A stretch of 64,000 nucleotides of DNA from NCBI GenBank assembly GCA_020796225.1, contig CM036754.1:70765940-70829939 (forward strand), given 5' to 3'. This document shows, one piece after another, positions 36,501 through 51,500 of the stretch. Each line of letters starts with the position of its first letter. Position 1 is the stretch's first letter. The stretch is from Arion vulgaris (taxonomy: Eukaryota; Mollusca; Gastropoda; Stylommatophora; Arionidae). The position numbers and the translations under genes are program-made. The notes beneath the pieces were generated by a model. It worked only from the letters and a program-made list of their open reading frames with translations, was not told the origin of the DNA and made no database searches.

Positions 36501-39500
36501 TTATAAGACTCTTACCTGCTACTTTCTGCTGAGTGCCTGCCTTCCTCTGCTGATGCAGTAGTTGCATACGTTGCTGTTGCTGAATCTGACTAACTGTTGC
36601 TGCCCTTGAAGCTGGAAAATTATATTCATTTAGTGGGTGGCTTGGAGGAGAGACAAGGAATAGTATTTATAGTAATATACCTAAAATACACAAACTACCC
36701 ACATCTAACACAAGCATTGAAAATGAAAACCGTGGCATATCCTTTACAGGACTTAGCCATCAACAACAGAAAATGAGTCGTTGATTTTCTAGGCACCCAT
36801 TATACATTCAGTAGTTTGCCATTGCTTTCGACGGTTTATTTTTATCGTTCACAAAATCTAAGGGGACTAATTTGCTTCCAAATTCGCCCACAATGGAGTT
36901 TGAACCAGGTACGCTTGGGTTATGATTGAGCTCATTACCGCTTAAGCTACAGATGCTCACTCAATCATTAGACCTACTAATTCATTAAATGGTTTAGTCA
37001 CGTAAGCAGATTACCAACAGACAGTGTACCTCAAAGAGCAATGCTGCTCCGATACAATGGGTACAAAGCAAAAGACCGGCCACACAAAAGATGGGCCTCA
37101 GATAAAGGCGACAAAAGACACTATATATGAAGTGCATACAAGTACCCATTTTAGAAATCTCTTCTTGACCTGACGTTGTGAGGCAATCAGGATTCGAGAA
37201 AAGAAGAAGAATTCAGTCAAGAAATTCCAATTTAAGTAGGCTGACTTTTACTTATGTTTGTCGCCGTGTGTTACTGGGACCGCAAGGAAGCAAAGAATAG
37301 CACCACTGCAACCTATAAAACATGTCATAAGAGTCGACTGAGGAGGAGCCTAGGAAGCTACCTTAGTTAATAAAAAGTGTAGCAGAAATTGGATGTGCTG
37401 ACCTACTTGTATGCTCATAACTGGCACAACATACAACCATTCTTAGGCTCAGATAACACAGAGTGGTTAACAAGTGGTCGATATTTAGCATTCGAAGAAG
37501 AAAACTATATAGCAAGATGGAAAAACCATGAGAGAAACTCCAGTAGATACATCAATCAATCCAGAACAGTTGTTAGTCTAAACACAATGAAAAACATGCT
37601 TGGGAGGAGATCTGAGCTCTTCTTCTTACATTTTCTTTCATGTTTCTTACTAACTAATTTTAATCACTTTTGTGATTGCTGTGATCTTGCCAAGAGCGTA
37701 TACGCTTGCACATTGGTTTGGTATGGCCCAAAGCATAGACTTCTGAGTGTTTAGGACATGTATCCCATTTCAGCCAGAACCTCCTAAATGCCTTACACAT
37801 GCGTGGCAGGTAACAGTGGTTTTATTCTTTAACTAAATTTGGGCCGGTAACCACTGGGAAGAGATCTGAGCAATTCTGGACATGTGCGATGAAGATGATA
37901 CTCAAATGAACAATGTATATACTACAAAATACATGTTTACTTACTAACTATTGCCCTCTGCTGGGGCACACCAATTCCAGCTGTCTGGTTTGTAACTGGT
38001 ACTGTGACCACTGGCGAGGCAGATACAGACTTTACTAGTGCAATGGGTGTCTGTGATGTAGATGCAGCCGATTGGCCAACAGAAGTCACCTGACCTTGGA
38101 TTATCTGAGCTGTCTGAAGCTGTAATGTAAATAAATCAATTTCAATTGACGGTTATCATTGTTATTTCCACCCTCCCCTAATGATTAACTCTTAGTGGAC
38201 CAGGGCAAAAGCCATGTTTTTAAAGTTATTTCTTTTTAGAATAAAAATACCCTTTAGTGTGGCTCCTGGTAAAAAGGCATCCAACCCAAAACCACATAGT
38301 GTGGCGCTTGGTCCACAAGGAGTTAAACATGCTGTACCTATTTGCTCTAATAAAAAAAATGTAAGTGCTTTGAATCTAATTAATACAGAATATAAATCCT
38401 CTTTTTTTCCTGTTCATCTCCATGCTCACCTGTTTCCCAGGCTGAGCCTGTATCTGTGATCTCATCCTAAGAGCCTGTAACTGCTCTTCGGTCATTTTTG
38501 TTGTGGCACGCAACAGGCCCTGCTTTCCTTGCAATATGGACTATGGAATCAAAAATGACCGAGTTACTTTACATACATTAATTCTGCATTCCCACTCCAA
38601 TGTTATGTTTTTGGTATAAAGACTGCAATGTTCTATAATACATATTTTCAGACAGGGTATTGAAACAAATTCTTTTCTGCTACTATGTTTACAAAATTTA
38701 ATAAAAGATGACTTTTTCAAATACAATATAATCTTGATTATAGTAAAATACTGGGTGTTCAAGATAAAAGTAGCCTGGTCAAGTGAACCAATTTGGCATA
38801 TGTTTATGAAAATGAGATGGTTCAATTATGACATAGTATAGTTCAAGTCTTTTTGTAGTGTGTAATTATAATGCGGGAAGGGGTTATGAACAATGGTGAC
38901 GAAGGACGAGCTAGTCAGAACCGGTTTAAATAGTAAACAGACAGAACGCAATGCGTACCTGACCACTTTTAATTTGTCAATGGGGATGCTCTTATCTTGA
39001 ACACCATGTATAAGATTTTGTCATTATAGGTGTTTTCCCAACTTGTGGATTCTTTCACTTAACATTATTATATTGTTGATCTAAGTGCTTTACCAACTTG
39101 AGGATATTTTTTTTATTTAACATTATTATGGTTGATGAAATTTGGAGACCACATGTGCTGTTTGTTTGTTTTCATTCTACTGCTGAAACAAAGCACAGTA
39201 TACACTTTAAAAAAAGAATAATGCCTTCTGATACGACTATGCGCATAACTATAACAACATACTGTTTGCAGACAAATTTGAATAAATTGTCCTATAAATA
39301 AACAAAAAGGTCTTTAATAGCAGAGTGGTTAGTGCTCTTTGCTATTTAGACATGTGGTCCAAGGTTCAAAATATCTAGTTGGAGTGGGATCTTTTCCAAT
39401 CGAAACGGCTCTCCGGTGGACTCAGCCTCAATTGGGTACCAGAGAAACACTTGGAAGTAAAGGCAGATGGTGTATGGTTGTACACATCAGCCATCATGTG

Positions 39501-42500
39501 CCACTGGTCAAAGAAAAATATGGGCCAAATTCGCACACATTTTTATCTATAATTTTGTGTTCTATCATTAAAAAAAAAAGGACATGAATTCCAGAACTTG
39601 ATGTATGGGAAGAAATGGTATGTCAACTAACTCACATATTGCAGAGTGTAGAGTTTGTAGGTATGTTCTAATTCATTGCTGTTTCTGTGTAGTAGAACTT
39701 AGATGTTTTATCGCTATGGCATATGTTCTTAGCATTTAAGAATCTCGCTAAACTAAAGTTTTGTTTGTTATAAGAATTATTGAACATTATTCTGCTCCGA
39801 CTGAATTATACACATGAATTTATACAGAAGATATTAAAGAATTTGGAATAGTTCTGATATAACAAATGCCTGACCTTTCACAACAATCAAATAATTTCTA
39901 CATTTAATCTATTAATGGTCATGGAATCATCATCAATTGATGAGAAAATCCCAAACATAAAATACACACAAAGTTATGATGAGTACAATATGGATGTACC
40001 CACACTTTTTTTAAAGGTGGTCAAAATGGATCATATAAATTTTACTTGTGAGAATATCTACGATATTGGTTGTATGGTAGGTTGATTATGTGTATCTAGG
40101 GTGGTGAGTGCATATAGAATACTGTTAGTACTTTAATGAGCATCTGAAGTATGTAATCACATCTCATATAATTAATGGAGACAGCAAGAACTGTCAGTAT
40201 CTTTGGTAATTAACTAATTATCTAATAATGTTCTACAATTGTAGGTCTGTCTGGCTGAATGGATTATGTGCAGGCTCATATTCAAGAGACCCGGGCTCAA
40301 TCCCCAGTAAGGTCAAGGAGTTTTTCTGTTGAGGCATGAAGAAAAATGTCTAGCCCATGTCTCCCTGTCCTCCACCACCCTAAAAGCGGTATTACAGGCA
40401 GTAAAGACAGTTTTTCTACATTGTTTCTATGAAATGGTATGCGTTTTGTTAACATTCATTATATTATTAGAAGAGAGCCGCGGTAGCATAGTTGTTAGTG
40501 AACTCGCTTCTCAAGGCTGGTGGTCCGGGTTCATCTCCCGCAATGGGCGTGGAATTTTTCCAGACCGCGACGGCTCTTGGGTCGACCCAGCCTCAATTGG
40601 GTACCAGAACAGCTCTGGGAAAGTAAAGGCGGCCAGCATGATGCTGACCACAGCACCCATTGTGTGCAGACGGTCAAGGAATGATACAGGCTTAACACTG
40701 TATTTCCCTATATACCACGAGGTATGAAAGGGTTCCTTTACTTACTTACTTACTTTACTATATTATTAGACCTTTCAAAAACAAGTTTCACTTTTACATG
40801 AGCTTTGTAGATTTCTATTACCTGTGGATAGTTTGCTAATGATGACAGCTTGTGTACAGTGTTTACCTGTCCGCCTCTCATTGGTACCAACAATTGTTGC
40901 ATTGTCACCTTCTGGTTTGGGTGCTTTAGCTGCTGAGCTCGCATCTGTTCGGTGGTCAAAAGCTTCTGAGCACGTAACTGCTGCAAACCGGTTGCTGTCT
41001 GTGTACGAATAATGGACTGGTTCTGCCGAAGAATGTTGATTTGATGTGGTGTTAAGCTACGAGCAGCTTGAACTAGATGGGGCTGAATGGCTGCTGCTGC
41101 TGAGACAGAAGTTATCACTTTTAAAGTATTGGTGAATAAAACCAATGTATTTTTTATCATAGGACATTTGCAACATCAAGTCTGTTATATGCTCTCATGT
41201 GCACACATAGAAGTAACAAATTTCAAGACAAACTGTGAAGTCAGTACTGTCATAAGTCAGTTAAATTGATACATAAGTTAGAATAGAAATACATATTTGT
41301 ATACAGTAAATACTAAATTCCCAAAATACACCATTGATTTTGATCATAAAAATATTCCATTGAATGTTATATAGACATGCATTGGCAAACAAATGGCACC
41401 CAAATAAAAAATTGGGAGTGCTAAATGAGCGTGCATGTGTGATCTTCAGTAGTAGTACACATGAGCTGCATCCAATGTCAGAGGTATGTCAGGTATAGTA
41501 GTAGCATGTGTGTGCTCTATTGTCTTTCCCCAGGTGGATGATGGAATTAGTTATCCACTCTTGCCGTTAAGTGTAGGGGTGGGACCTTTAATTTGATTTC
41601 CAGGGCCAGGTGAGTCGCCCTTGTTGTGTTATCTCCGTGTTTATTTAGTGTGGTCTTGATATTGTTAGCCATTTTGTCTTCCCTTGGCTCTAGTATCTGA
41701 TTTTTATTGTATTTGTTATTGGTTGTATTCCATTTTCATGAAATGTCCAAACCAATGCATTTGTTGTCTTTCAATGTATTCGGTGCATGAAGTTATGCCC
41801 ACTCTGCTTCTGGTGTACTCATTTTGTAGCCTATCTTTCCTGGTGACCCCCACTGCCTTCCTCCAGCATTGCACTTCGCACGTGGTGAGCTTTCTGTGGT
41901 GTGTTGGTGACAAAAATAATTTTTATGTCTTTTCACTTTGATCTTTGGGTGTTGTAGTAATGGTGCCAGCCAATAGGTTACTTTATTTGCTTTTTGACAT
42001 CTTGTCTCAATTTCTCTATCGAGTTTCCTGTCTTCTGTGTGTGGTGCGGCAGAAAAGAGTGTTATCTGTTAGAGAAAGTAGTTACAGCTCTATTGAAGAC
42101 GTAAGTGAATACAAGAACAGCTTCATTATAAAAAGTAGCACCAAGTTAACAAAATGAACTACTGTATAATGGATTAGCCAAAAAAAACAAAACATGTAAT
42201 TTTGGTCTTACTTCCTGTTGCTGTCATTGCTGCCAGTTTCTGACCAGCTGCTAGTGCAGAAGATGTCACTGTAGTCTGCAAAGCTGTCCTTGTGGCAGCT
42301 GCAGCCTGTGCAGCCACTGTTATTGCTGTAGATGTGCCTGCTGCTCCAACAGTTACTTCCAGATCCTGCATGGTGATGGTAGGAGTACCTACTGTTGCTG
42401 GTCGCTGTCCACGTATAGCTGGAGTCAAGTTGGCAGATACAGCCTTGTATTTAAGAAAGTAAGCAACATTAAATGGCTGATTTTTCACTTTCATTAAAGT

Positions 42501-45500
42501 TCCATCTTTCTTATGAACAATATTAGGGCTGCGAAAGGATTCATATTGCACCTGTGTGACAGCACCCTCTCCCCATGATTAGATTATTAACCAAGGTCCT
42601 AAAACAGCTCTAAGTGGTTTTTCCCAGAAAGAGGCAACCTCAGTCCCACAGTTGCCTGATCAATGTTTGTAGATTGAGTAATATTATCGATAAAAGGAAA
42701 GACTATTAACTCTTAGTGGACCAGGGTAAAAGCCATGTTTTTACAAGCCATTTGCTTTTAGAACAAAAAATGCCCTTTAGTGTGGCTCCTGGTAAAAAGG
42801 AGTCCAACCCAAAGCCACATAGTGTGGTGTTTGGTCCACAAGGAGTTAAAGCTATTAAAGGTAAAATACAGCAACATGAAGTAAGGTAGTTTTACAAAGT
42901 AAATAAATAAGATACAGCAACGTTTGACCAAAAGGTCTTTATCAAGCAAAGGTTTGTCCAAAAGGTCTTTATCAAGAAAGGGATACAAGAATGAACAGGA
43001 TTTAAGATGACTGACCTATACAACAGACATTTTAGACAGAGTGCAAATATGAATTCTATTCCTAGCAGCCCTAAAAAGTTATGTTTTAGTTGCTTTTATT
43101 TATTTTTATGTTTAAATTTGTTGATTTTTTATAACATTCTTCTTCGAACGCTCCATATTGACCACTCGACAAACCACTCTGTGTGATTTGTATGTGATCT
43201 GAGCCTAGAGCAATTGTACTGTGTGCCAGTTATACGCCTACAAGTAGACCAGTACATCCGATTTCTGCGATGCTTTTATTTACTAGCTTTCCTAGGTCCT
43301 ACATCGGTCACCTCTTACAACATGCCTTGTAAGTCACAGTGGTACCATTCTTTGCTTCCCTGGCACCACACAGGTAAGATAGCATTCAATGCACATGCTT
43401 CTTCTTCTTTTCTCTAATCCTGTTTTGCATCACAGCTCCAGAATATGAAAAGATTTCTAGAACAGGCTTTTGTGTGTGCTTTGCACATGATGTCTTTCAC
43501 TGCCTGCTATTTATGTGATCTTTTGCGTGGATGGCCTTTTGTCTTATAATTAGGACTATTAGATGCACAAACCAAGGCTGAAACAAATGACACCTAGATT
43601 ATACATGCCATTACTCGAACAATGAGAATACAAATACAGTGGATACAAGGTTGCCCACAGAAATAACAGAGGCAGTGAAAGAACCATGTACAAAATGCAC
43701 ACAGTAGTCCATTCTAGAAATCTCTTCTTATCCTGATGCTATAAGACAACACAGATTTAGAGTAGAAACCAGGTTTAGAGAAAGAAAAATTTAATATATA
43801 ATTTTCCACCATGAAAATGGACTGTTATATCATATTTCTCAAACTTTCTATTCACAATCTGAAAATGCTGAAAGATGTACTTACTATAGTAGATGATAAG
43901 CCTGCAGCTTGAGACATTCTCTTGTTGATAGCTGCAAAGGGTCCCGATTGCAAACCAGCTGGTGCATTCACTATGATATTACCAGTAGCTGCCCCAAGAG
44001 TTCTTGCAATTGATACTGCAGTCAGTCCTGGTCCAACTGCTACTTTTGGCATTTGGTTAGTCTGTTTTAATCAAAGATTACATTCAGATTGTCAGAATAT
44101 TATTATTTTTTAGAAAAGCATTTTTGTAACATTTTCTATTTCTTGAAACAAATAATATCTTATAGAATACATAAACGTTCCTCATCATTGGTTACTAAAC
44201 TGAGCGTCTGCACTCCGGATAGATCCATAGGTGCTCAGTCTCCTCCAACAGATATCGAAGACTATGCATACTGATGGTTCCTGTGGCTCGTTGATTAAAC
44301 ACACCTCTCACTCCGCCCCTCAGGCATCCAGTTCTACTTGAACAACGGATAACTCCCAACTGCCTAAATCGTCTTATCGATTCAACATCTATTTTAGTGT
44401 CCTCATACAATAGACAGTCGCGAAGAGACCAAAGAACATCCCCCGTATCCATCTTCTTCAACTCCCCAACAATCTATGCTGTTGATGCAAGACTGGCCGC
44501 TCCCTCATTACCATAAACACCCACATGCCCAGGACAGTACATCCATGTAAGCCTCAGGTTAGAAACTTCTATAGACGACATCCACTCATTCCGAAACTTG
44601 CCCTACTGGATCTTGTGAAGCATTGACTGAGAGTCAGATACCACAACGGCCCCAGTAAATGAAGTACCAGAGAGCCAATGGAGGGCAGAAGTAACAGCCC
44701 CAACCTCCATCCTCATCATACAATACATCAATTCAAACAAAAGTGCGGTTCACATGATCCTACTGGAGTGAGAAACTAAAATGATAGAAACGTCTTCTCT
44801 AAAAGACTCCAGCGGTAGTCATTTGTAAAACACAGTTCATTTTACATTTGTATGTCTAGTCATTTATATGTCACAAAGTAAGGTATGTGGGTGTTTGCGG
44901 TAATGAGAGCGGACAGGCTTGCATCAACAGCATAGATTGTTCTGGAGTTGATGGATAAGGACGATGTTCTTCGGTCTCTTTGCAACTGCCTGTTGGATGA
45001 GGATATTAAAATAGATGTTGATTCGATCCAGCAATTTAAGCATTTTGGGAATTACCGTTGTACAAGTAGAACTAGATGTCTGATGGGCAGTGAGTTTAAT
45101 TAGCGAGCCACGGGAACCATCAGTATGCATACTTTTAGACATCTGTTATGGGAGACTGAGCACCTATGGGTCTGTCCGGAGTGCAATGACGCCAGTTTAG
45201 TAACCAATGTCACAAAGGAAGCAACATTTGGATAAAAAGTAGTCAAAGAACAGCATATTGCACCAAGTATAATTACTAATAAAAGTTACATTCTCAAACT
45301 CTAAGTACACGTTCTTTATCAATGTCAGCTTTTAATCAAACAAAACCCTCCCCCCCTTCCCAAAAAAACACAAACTTACAATGACTGTTGTTGGTGTAAC
45401 GGAGACAACTGATGTTAACTGCTGGCCTTGGATAGTTGGTGTAACACCAGGTGTGACTATTCCAGCTTGTATAGCTCTTTGAGCTACTGCTTGTGCTTCC

Positions 45501-48500
45501 ACTATTGCAGAATTCTGAAACAAAATGTTAAGTGTCAATTAAGATGAGACCAACACCAAATGGGAATATAAATTAAAACAAACATATTTTTCGATCAAGT
45601 GTGCTGACTAGAACCCTGTAATTATATTCAAAATAAGGATTCTTTAAGAATACATTCACCAGCAAGCAAGTCAAAGGTCAGGGAAACGAGAATGACACAA
45701 AATTTGTCAGAAATACAATATTAGACAGTCTATGTAAGACTGAGTGTCTGTAGCTTAAGAGGCAGTGAGCTCGGTCACAACCAAAGCATACCTGGTTCAA
45801 ATTCTGCAGAGGACAAATTCGTTCACTTGGATTTTTATGAACTGTAAAAATAGACGTCACCGTTCAGAGAGCAATGGCAAACTACTGAACATATAAGTGG
45901 TGCCTAGAAAATCGACGACTCGTTTACTGTGGTTGATGACTAAGTTCTGTAAAAAATATGCCATGATTTTCATGTAAGACTAGGGAGTAGTAGAAAAACA
46001 GCTGTTTTAGTTGTTTTCTCTGATCTTTATAATCAGGGTGGACCAGTAATGATTAAGTAAGGATTTTTAAAAAGATGGACTGACTTGTTTTCAAAATGTG
46101 AACACTAAAAGCACATTATCATTGATTTGCTTGGTTGTTTGCTCTAGAACATAGGTTCCCAAAGTGCAAAGTGGGTGGTACCGCAACCCAGTGGGTGCTG
46201 AAGCCATCTAGGGGGGTGTGATAGTGGGTTCAGAAGCATTCAGGGGGTGGGGGCATTCAGGTGATCTTGGGGTCGGTGGCTCCTTATAGAAGAAAATAAT
46301 AATATGTATTTAAAAATAAATTATTTTCGTGATTTTGCGATTGAATAACTGTGTTCAAGTAGAAGCATGTATTGACCGCTACTTTTTCAATACTTTAACG
46401 GCAAAGCAGTAATGTATCTTTAGTTGCTATTTACGTTGAAGATATCAAACTGCTTGAACACGGAAAACTGTTATAAGGAGAGGAAGAAGGAGACGTTACA
46501 AAATTTATGCCATGCAAAGTGGGTGGTGTCCCGAAAAAGTTTGGGAACCTATGCTCTAGAATAACCATCTTTGTATGCAAAGAATGCAAGTATGTTGTGA
46601 GGATCTTTGCAGCAGTTAACCTGCATTAACTCACACTTACAGATCAGATACATCTGCTTTCAGTGTTTCTTTGTTAGAGTATGTCTCCAAAGTCTGTGAT
46701 ATTCTCCACACTGAACACTGGGTGCCTGCACCAGTTCTTGGTAAAAGCAGTTTGTTATATGGTCATTATAATCGCAATAAAAAATATCACAAGAGCACCA
46801 AATGGAATGAAGTGAGGGATATTCCAATGCAGATGACTAATACCTCCAAGAGAGTGGTGACTCGGTGGATACCATCCACACTGCAATGTTAAGGGTAAAG
46901 CAAAAAAGCTATTAGTGTAGTCACAGAAGAAGGAAAATTGTCATAAAAGGACAATCTGATCAGCTACGAAAACAGTCATCAAAGAACACTACATTGTAGA
47001 ATGGGCAGGACTAGGTGGTCATATTTCATCCCAGCAAGAGCCTCAACAAAATGACACACCCCTTGCAAGTCAAATTCAAAAAAGGTATTTCTAGCAGCTG
47101 TCAATATGAACTAACATATCCGACAAAAGAACATATCCTTGAAAACTGCCCACTGCAGGCAGAACGAGGAAATGAATGTGACCAACACCTACTACCTCCA
47201 AAGATAAATTGTATAGCAGAAATGAGGTCCTGAAACGAACAGCAGACTTTACCACAGTCTAAAATAGGTGATGATCCCGCCCGTGTGTTGCCGGGCTTCA
47301 AGGGAGCAAAGAATAGTAACACTGCGACCTACAAGGTATGTCGAAGAGGTGACTGAGGTAGGGCGTAGGGAAGCTAACCTAGTAAAAAAAAAGTGTCGCA
47401 GAAATCGGATGTGCTGGCCCCTACTTGTAGGTGCATAACTGGCACAATGTACGATCACATACAAATCACAAGGAATGGTTTAACATGTGGTCAATATGGA
47501 GCATAAGAAGAAATGATCTCACAAGAAAATAAAAATGTGTGATACAAGACAAAATCTTACAGCAGCAACCCCTTGAGCTTGTGCAGCAGCAGCCTGCTGC
47601 TGTTGCAGTTGTTGTTGCTGCTGTTGTTGCTTTTTCTTATCTTGTGCAATCCTCTCTGCTCGTCTGGCTGCTAGCTGACTTGGCAGCATAGGGATGTCAT
47701 AATTGATGCCTTGATCTGCTAAAATTGCTGCATGCTTGGCTGGTTTGACTGCTGGGTTAACAATTGTCTGTCTCATGGCTGCTGGACGTTTGGCACCTAT
47801 TTCCATCATGGCTGCAAATCGAATATCAAACAGTTGTGAAAAGTTTTTGAGACCCTCCTGGGAGTACAGCTGTTCTGTACGTTGTGGTCGTGTGTTTTTG
47901 GTCTGCAAAAAAAATATTAAAAACAATTAATAATTAAAACTATGAAAAGAAGTGTTGAGAATTATTGAAAAGATAATACTAATTAAAACAAATCTATAGT
48001 TAGTTAGTTTGTTCCTTTCGTGCCAAAGGCGGCACATAGGACAGAGGTTTTAGATCTCCATGTGATGTGGTTCGTTGCTAGCAGTTGGAGATCTTGTATG
48101 GTTTTACATCCCAATAGTTTACTTTCTTGTTGGATTGTTCTTCGGTCCTCCCCATTTTCTTTTCCCAACTGGTGACCACATAAGGACTTGTCGATTTAGT
48201 CTCTTTTCGTCTGATCTATGAACATGACCTAAATATTTCCACCTTTGTTTCCTTATAATATTTGATACGGGTTGTTGGTGTGTTCTATCTCCCACTGTGT
48301 TGTTCGGAATGAAATCACTCTATTTTACTTTTAATAATTTTCGGAGACATTTATTCTCAAAGCTGTCCAGTTTCTTATCAATTTTCTTTGTTGATTTCCA
48401 ACTTTCACAACCGTAGGTCAGTACAGGAATCACACGACCTAAACAATTTAACTTTTGTACATATACTAAGGTCTTGAGATTGCCAGATATTTGTTAACTT

Positions 48501-51500
48501 GGTGAAGGCACTAGCTGCAATAGCAAAAAATCTATAGGTCACGTTGAATTGGAAAAATAGAAATGACAGGTAGATACAATTCAATAAGTTAATTGTGCCA
48601 ACGAGAAAAATGAGATATAAGAATATGGATATGTGGTAACCCACTTTAATTGTCTTTTATCATATGCTTTGTTAAGTGCAGACAACTCATTTTGTCTCAA
48701 CAGATGATCTAGAAATTCATATGGGGAAAATCAGCCAGACAGGCTCTGCCACCATATCAGGGGATAGAGCTGACATTTTGAACGCCCTCATAGAGCGTGG
48801 CAGCAAAGAGGATGTTCATTTGAACCAATCTACGCCAACTATTAGACTGCAAGAGCTGGGATTGAAATGGCCAGAAAAGAACAGTACAACAAGTATACGA
48901 GTACACATCAATCAAAATTGAACTGGTATGGTCAGTCGTTGGAAGCTGTTGAAGATATTGCGAAGGAGATTGGGAGCACCTATGGACATGTCCTGAGTGC
49001 AATGATGGTATTCAAAACTGAAATTGAACAGGAAAATCAAAGCTGAAAACAGTTTCTTACCTTGTAGATGCTCTTTGGAGTTTTCTTCTGCTTCATATTG
49101 TAGATGATTTTCCCATCTTCTCTTGGCAGCACCACATATTCATACTGGTACCGGCAGTGCTTAGCTGACAAGCTTCTCCCACAACACTGACAAAGTCTGA
49201 TACAAAGTCCCAGTTGACTATCTGAGCTGGGTTATCAACTAGAAGGTCTGGATTCAGTTTCTGAATATTCTGCACAGCCTGTGAAATATACATTTCTCCA
49301 GTGAATCAAGGTATGTTTCCTATATTCATTTTGAGTTATATACACATTTTGAATTCTTCTCCTCCTCCTTTGCGTTCGTTCTTTACGATCAATTTTAATC
49401 AATCTCTGTGGTATGTTTGATCTTTGCCAAGAACATGTATACGTTGCACATTGGTTTGGTAGGCCCCTAAACGCATAGGCTTCTACACGTTTAGGACATG
49501 TGCATCCGATTTCAGCCAAACCTCCTTAGTCACCTCTTACAACATGCGTAGCTAACAGTGGTTCTATTCTTTACACCCCAAATTTAGACCCCGTAACCAC
49601 TCTGGCACATTTTGAATTATATACATGTAAACGTAAACCTGCAGAAATCATTTTGCTCCAATACATGTTTGTTTACATTTTCTCTATAAAAATTACTTTA
49701 AAACCATTCTGTGTGATTAGAGTCAGATGATCAGGCTAAGTGGTTAAGCCCTTTGCCTTGTGAGTCCAAGGTCGTGGGTTCGAATCCGGACCGCATCCTT
49801 CTGTTCATGAGTGGTTTTTTCCAGAGACCCCTAGGATTGTTGCCGGAGCTACGGAGTTCGTGCTTTGTGCAATACTCTCGGCAGGTGGCGTGCCATTTCT
49901 GCTGAGAGGGACCGAGCCATATGGGGTAACACCCGGTGCAATGAAGTCAATCCTTCGCCTTTAAATACCTTTTTTAGAGTCAGATATAGCTTCGCTACAT
50001 TTTGGATAAGATTAAATTTTAGTGCCTACTTGATCCTGGCGAAAGGGTACAAAGCCTCAAACAGAATCCGAGCGCTCCCATTCAAAAGATTGATGATGTT
50101 CAATTTTACACATTCAAGCACACTGGGTTCACTTGTTGTAGACAGATGTGCAATTCTTTCATGAGATCCCTAGGATTGTTGCAGGAGCTACGGAGTTTGC
50201 GCTTTGTGCAATGCTCTTGGCAGAGGCATGCCATTACTACCGACAGGGATGGAGCCATAAAGTCAATCCTTCACCTTTGAACCCTTTGTCCGTAATAAAT
50301 TGTTCACAATAATAAATAGATGACTCAACAAATGTACATAGAAAGTGTAGTTACAACTTCAAGTCCTACCTCTAGAAGTGCCCACTCTTCATGAACAAGC
50401 CACTCTGGATAGTTGGGGTCAGGTTCTGGCTTTGCAATGATTGGTGTCAGAGGTGGCTGTTGCTGCTGTTGTTGCTGGCTCAATGGTGTCCGACCTGCTA
50501 TCATCTTTGCTGGCACCTTTAATTGTTGAAACAAATAAGATAAACTTTTATATAACATGATGGTGGCAGAATTTCATCTACATTCTCTACAATACCACGA
50601 CAAATTTTACACAAGAGCAAATGACACATTGCAGCGCAATGACTTTCTTTATCAGAATTTTCTTCGAACCTCCCTCCATATCGACCACATGTTAACTACT
50701 ATTTGTGATTTGTATGTGATCTGAGCCTAAGAGCGACTGTGTATTGTGCTAGTTATGTGCCTACAAGTAGGCAAACACATCCGATTTGTGCAACACATTT
50801 TATTTACTAAGGGTAGCTTCCATAGGCCCCTACCTCAGTTGCCTCTTACGACATGCTTTGCAAGTCACAGTGTTACTATTCTTTACTCCACTTGCGGGCC
50901 TCGGCAACACACAGGCATTTCACAATTATTCTTCTAACCAGGGATGCAAATTTTCACTCTTGGGCAGCCAATGCCAATTTGTAGAATCTGCATGTGTTCT
51001 ATAATTGTGGAAGACTAGTGTAAAGGGTATTATGAACAGATGGGTGTGGTGGGAGGAGTTCTTGTCTAGCTTTATGTAGTCCAGGGCATTCATCAAGATA
51101 TGCTATACTGTCTGACATGAATGGGTGCACTTTCTACAGTGTGGTAGGTGTGTAGGGTTTATTCTGCCCAACATGTCCTGTTCTTAACTGTTCTAAGATA
51201 GGGCTTTGATCTTTTCGTTGCAGTCGGCGTTTCACAATAAAGATAAACAGTCTGCATCTTTTTACTTGGTTGCTCGTTATAGTCTCCAATATAATGGAGA
51301 ATAGACGATCAGAGAGAACATCATCACACAATTCCATCAGCTATTTTTCTTCTAGTTAAACTTGTCCCAGTTTAACCCTGGGTTGTTCAGAAACTGTTTA
51401 ATAATATTGTCCTCCAAGCGAAATATGGCTTGTCCTGTGGATTGACTTTCATTGCTCTGAAATCAACTAATCAATGAATGCCATTATTTCCATGGTAGTT

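Noticed and set aside
47600..47640. Pathogenic-type expanding poly-Q tract
   Set aside because: Only about a dozen glutamines with mixed codons and a Leu interruption.
49720..49800. tRNA gene, because of TAAGTGGTTAAG and GGTTCGAATCC
   Set aside because: No cloverleaf acceptor stem; the same head precedes a repeated SINE body found at other sites.
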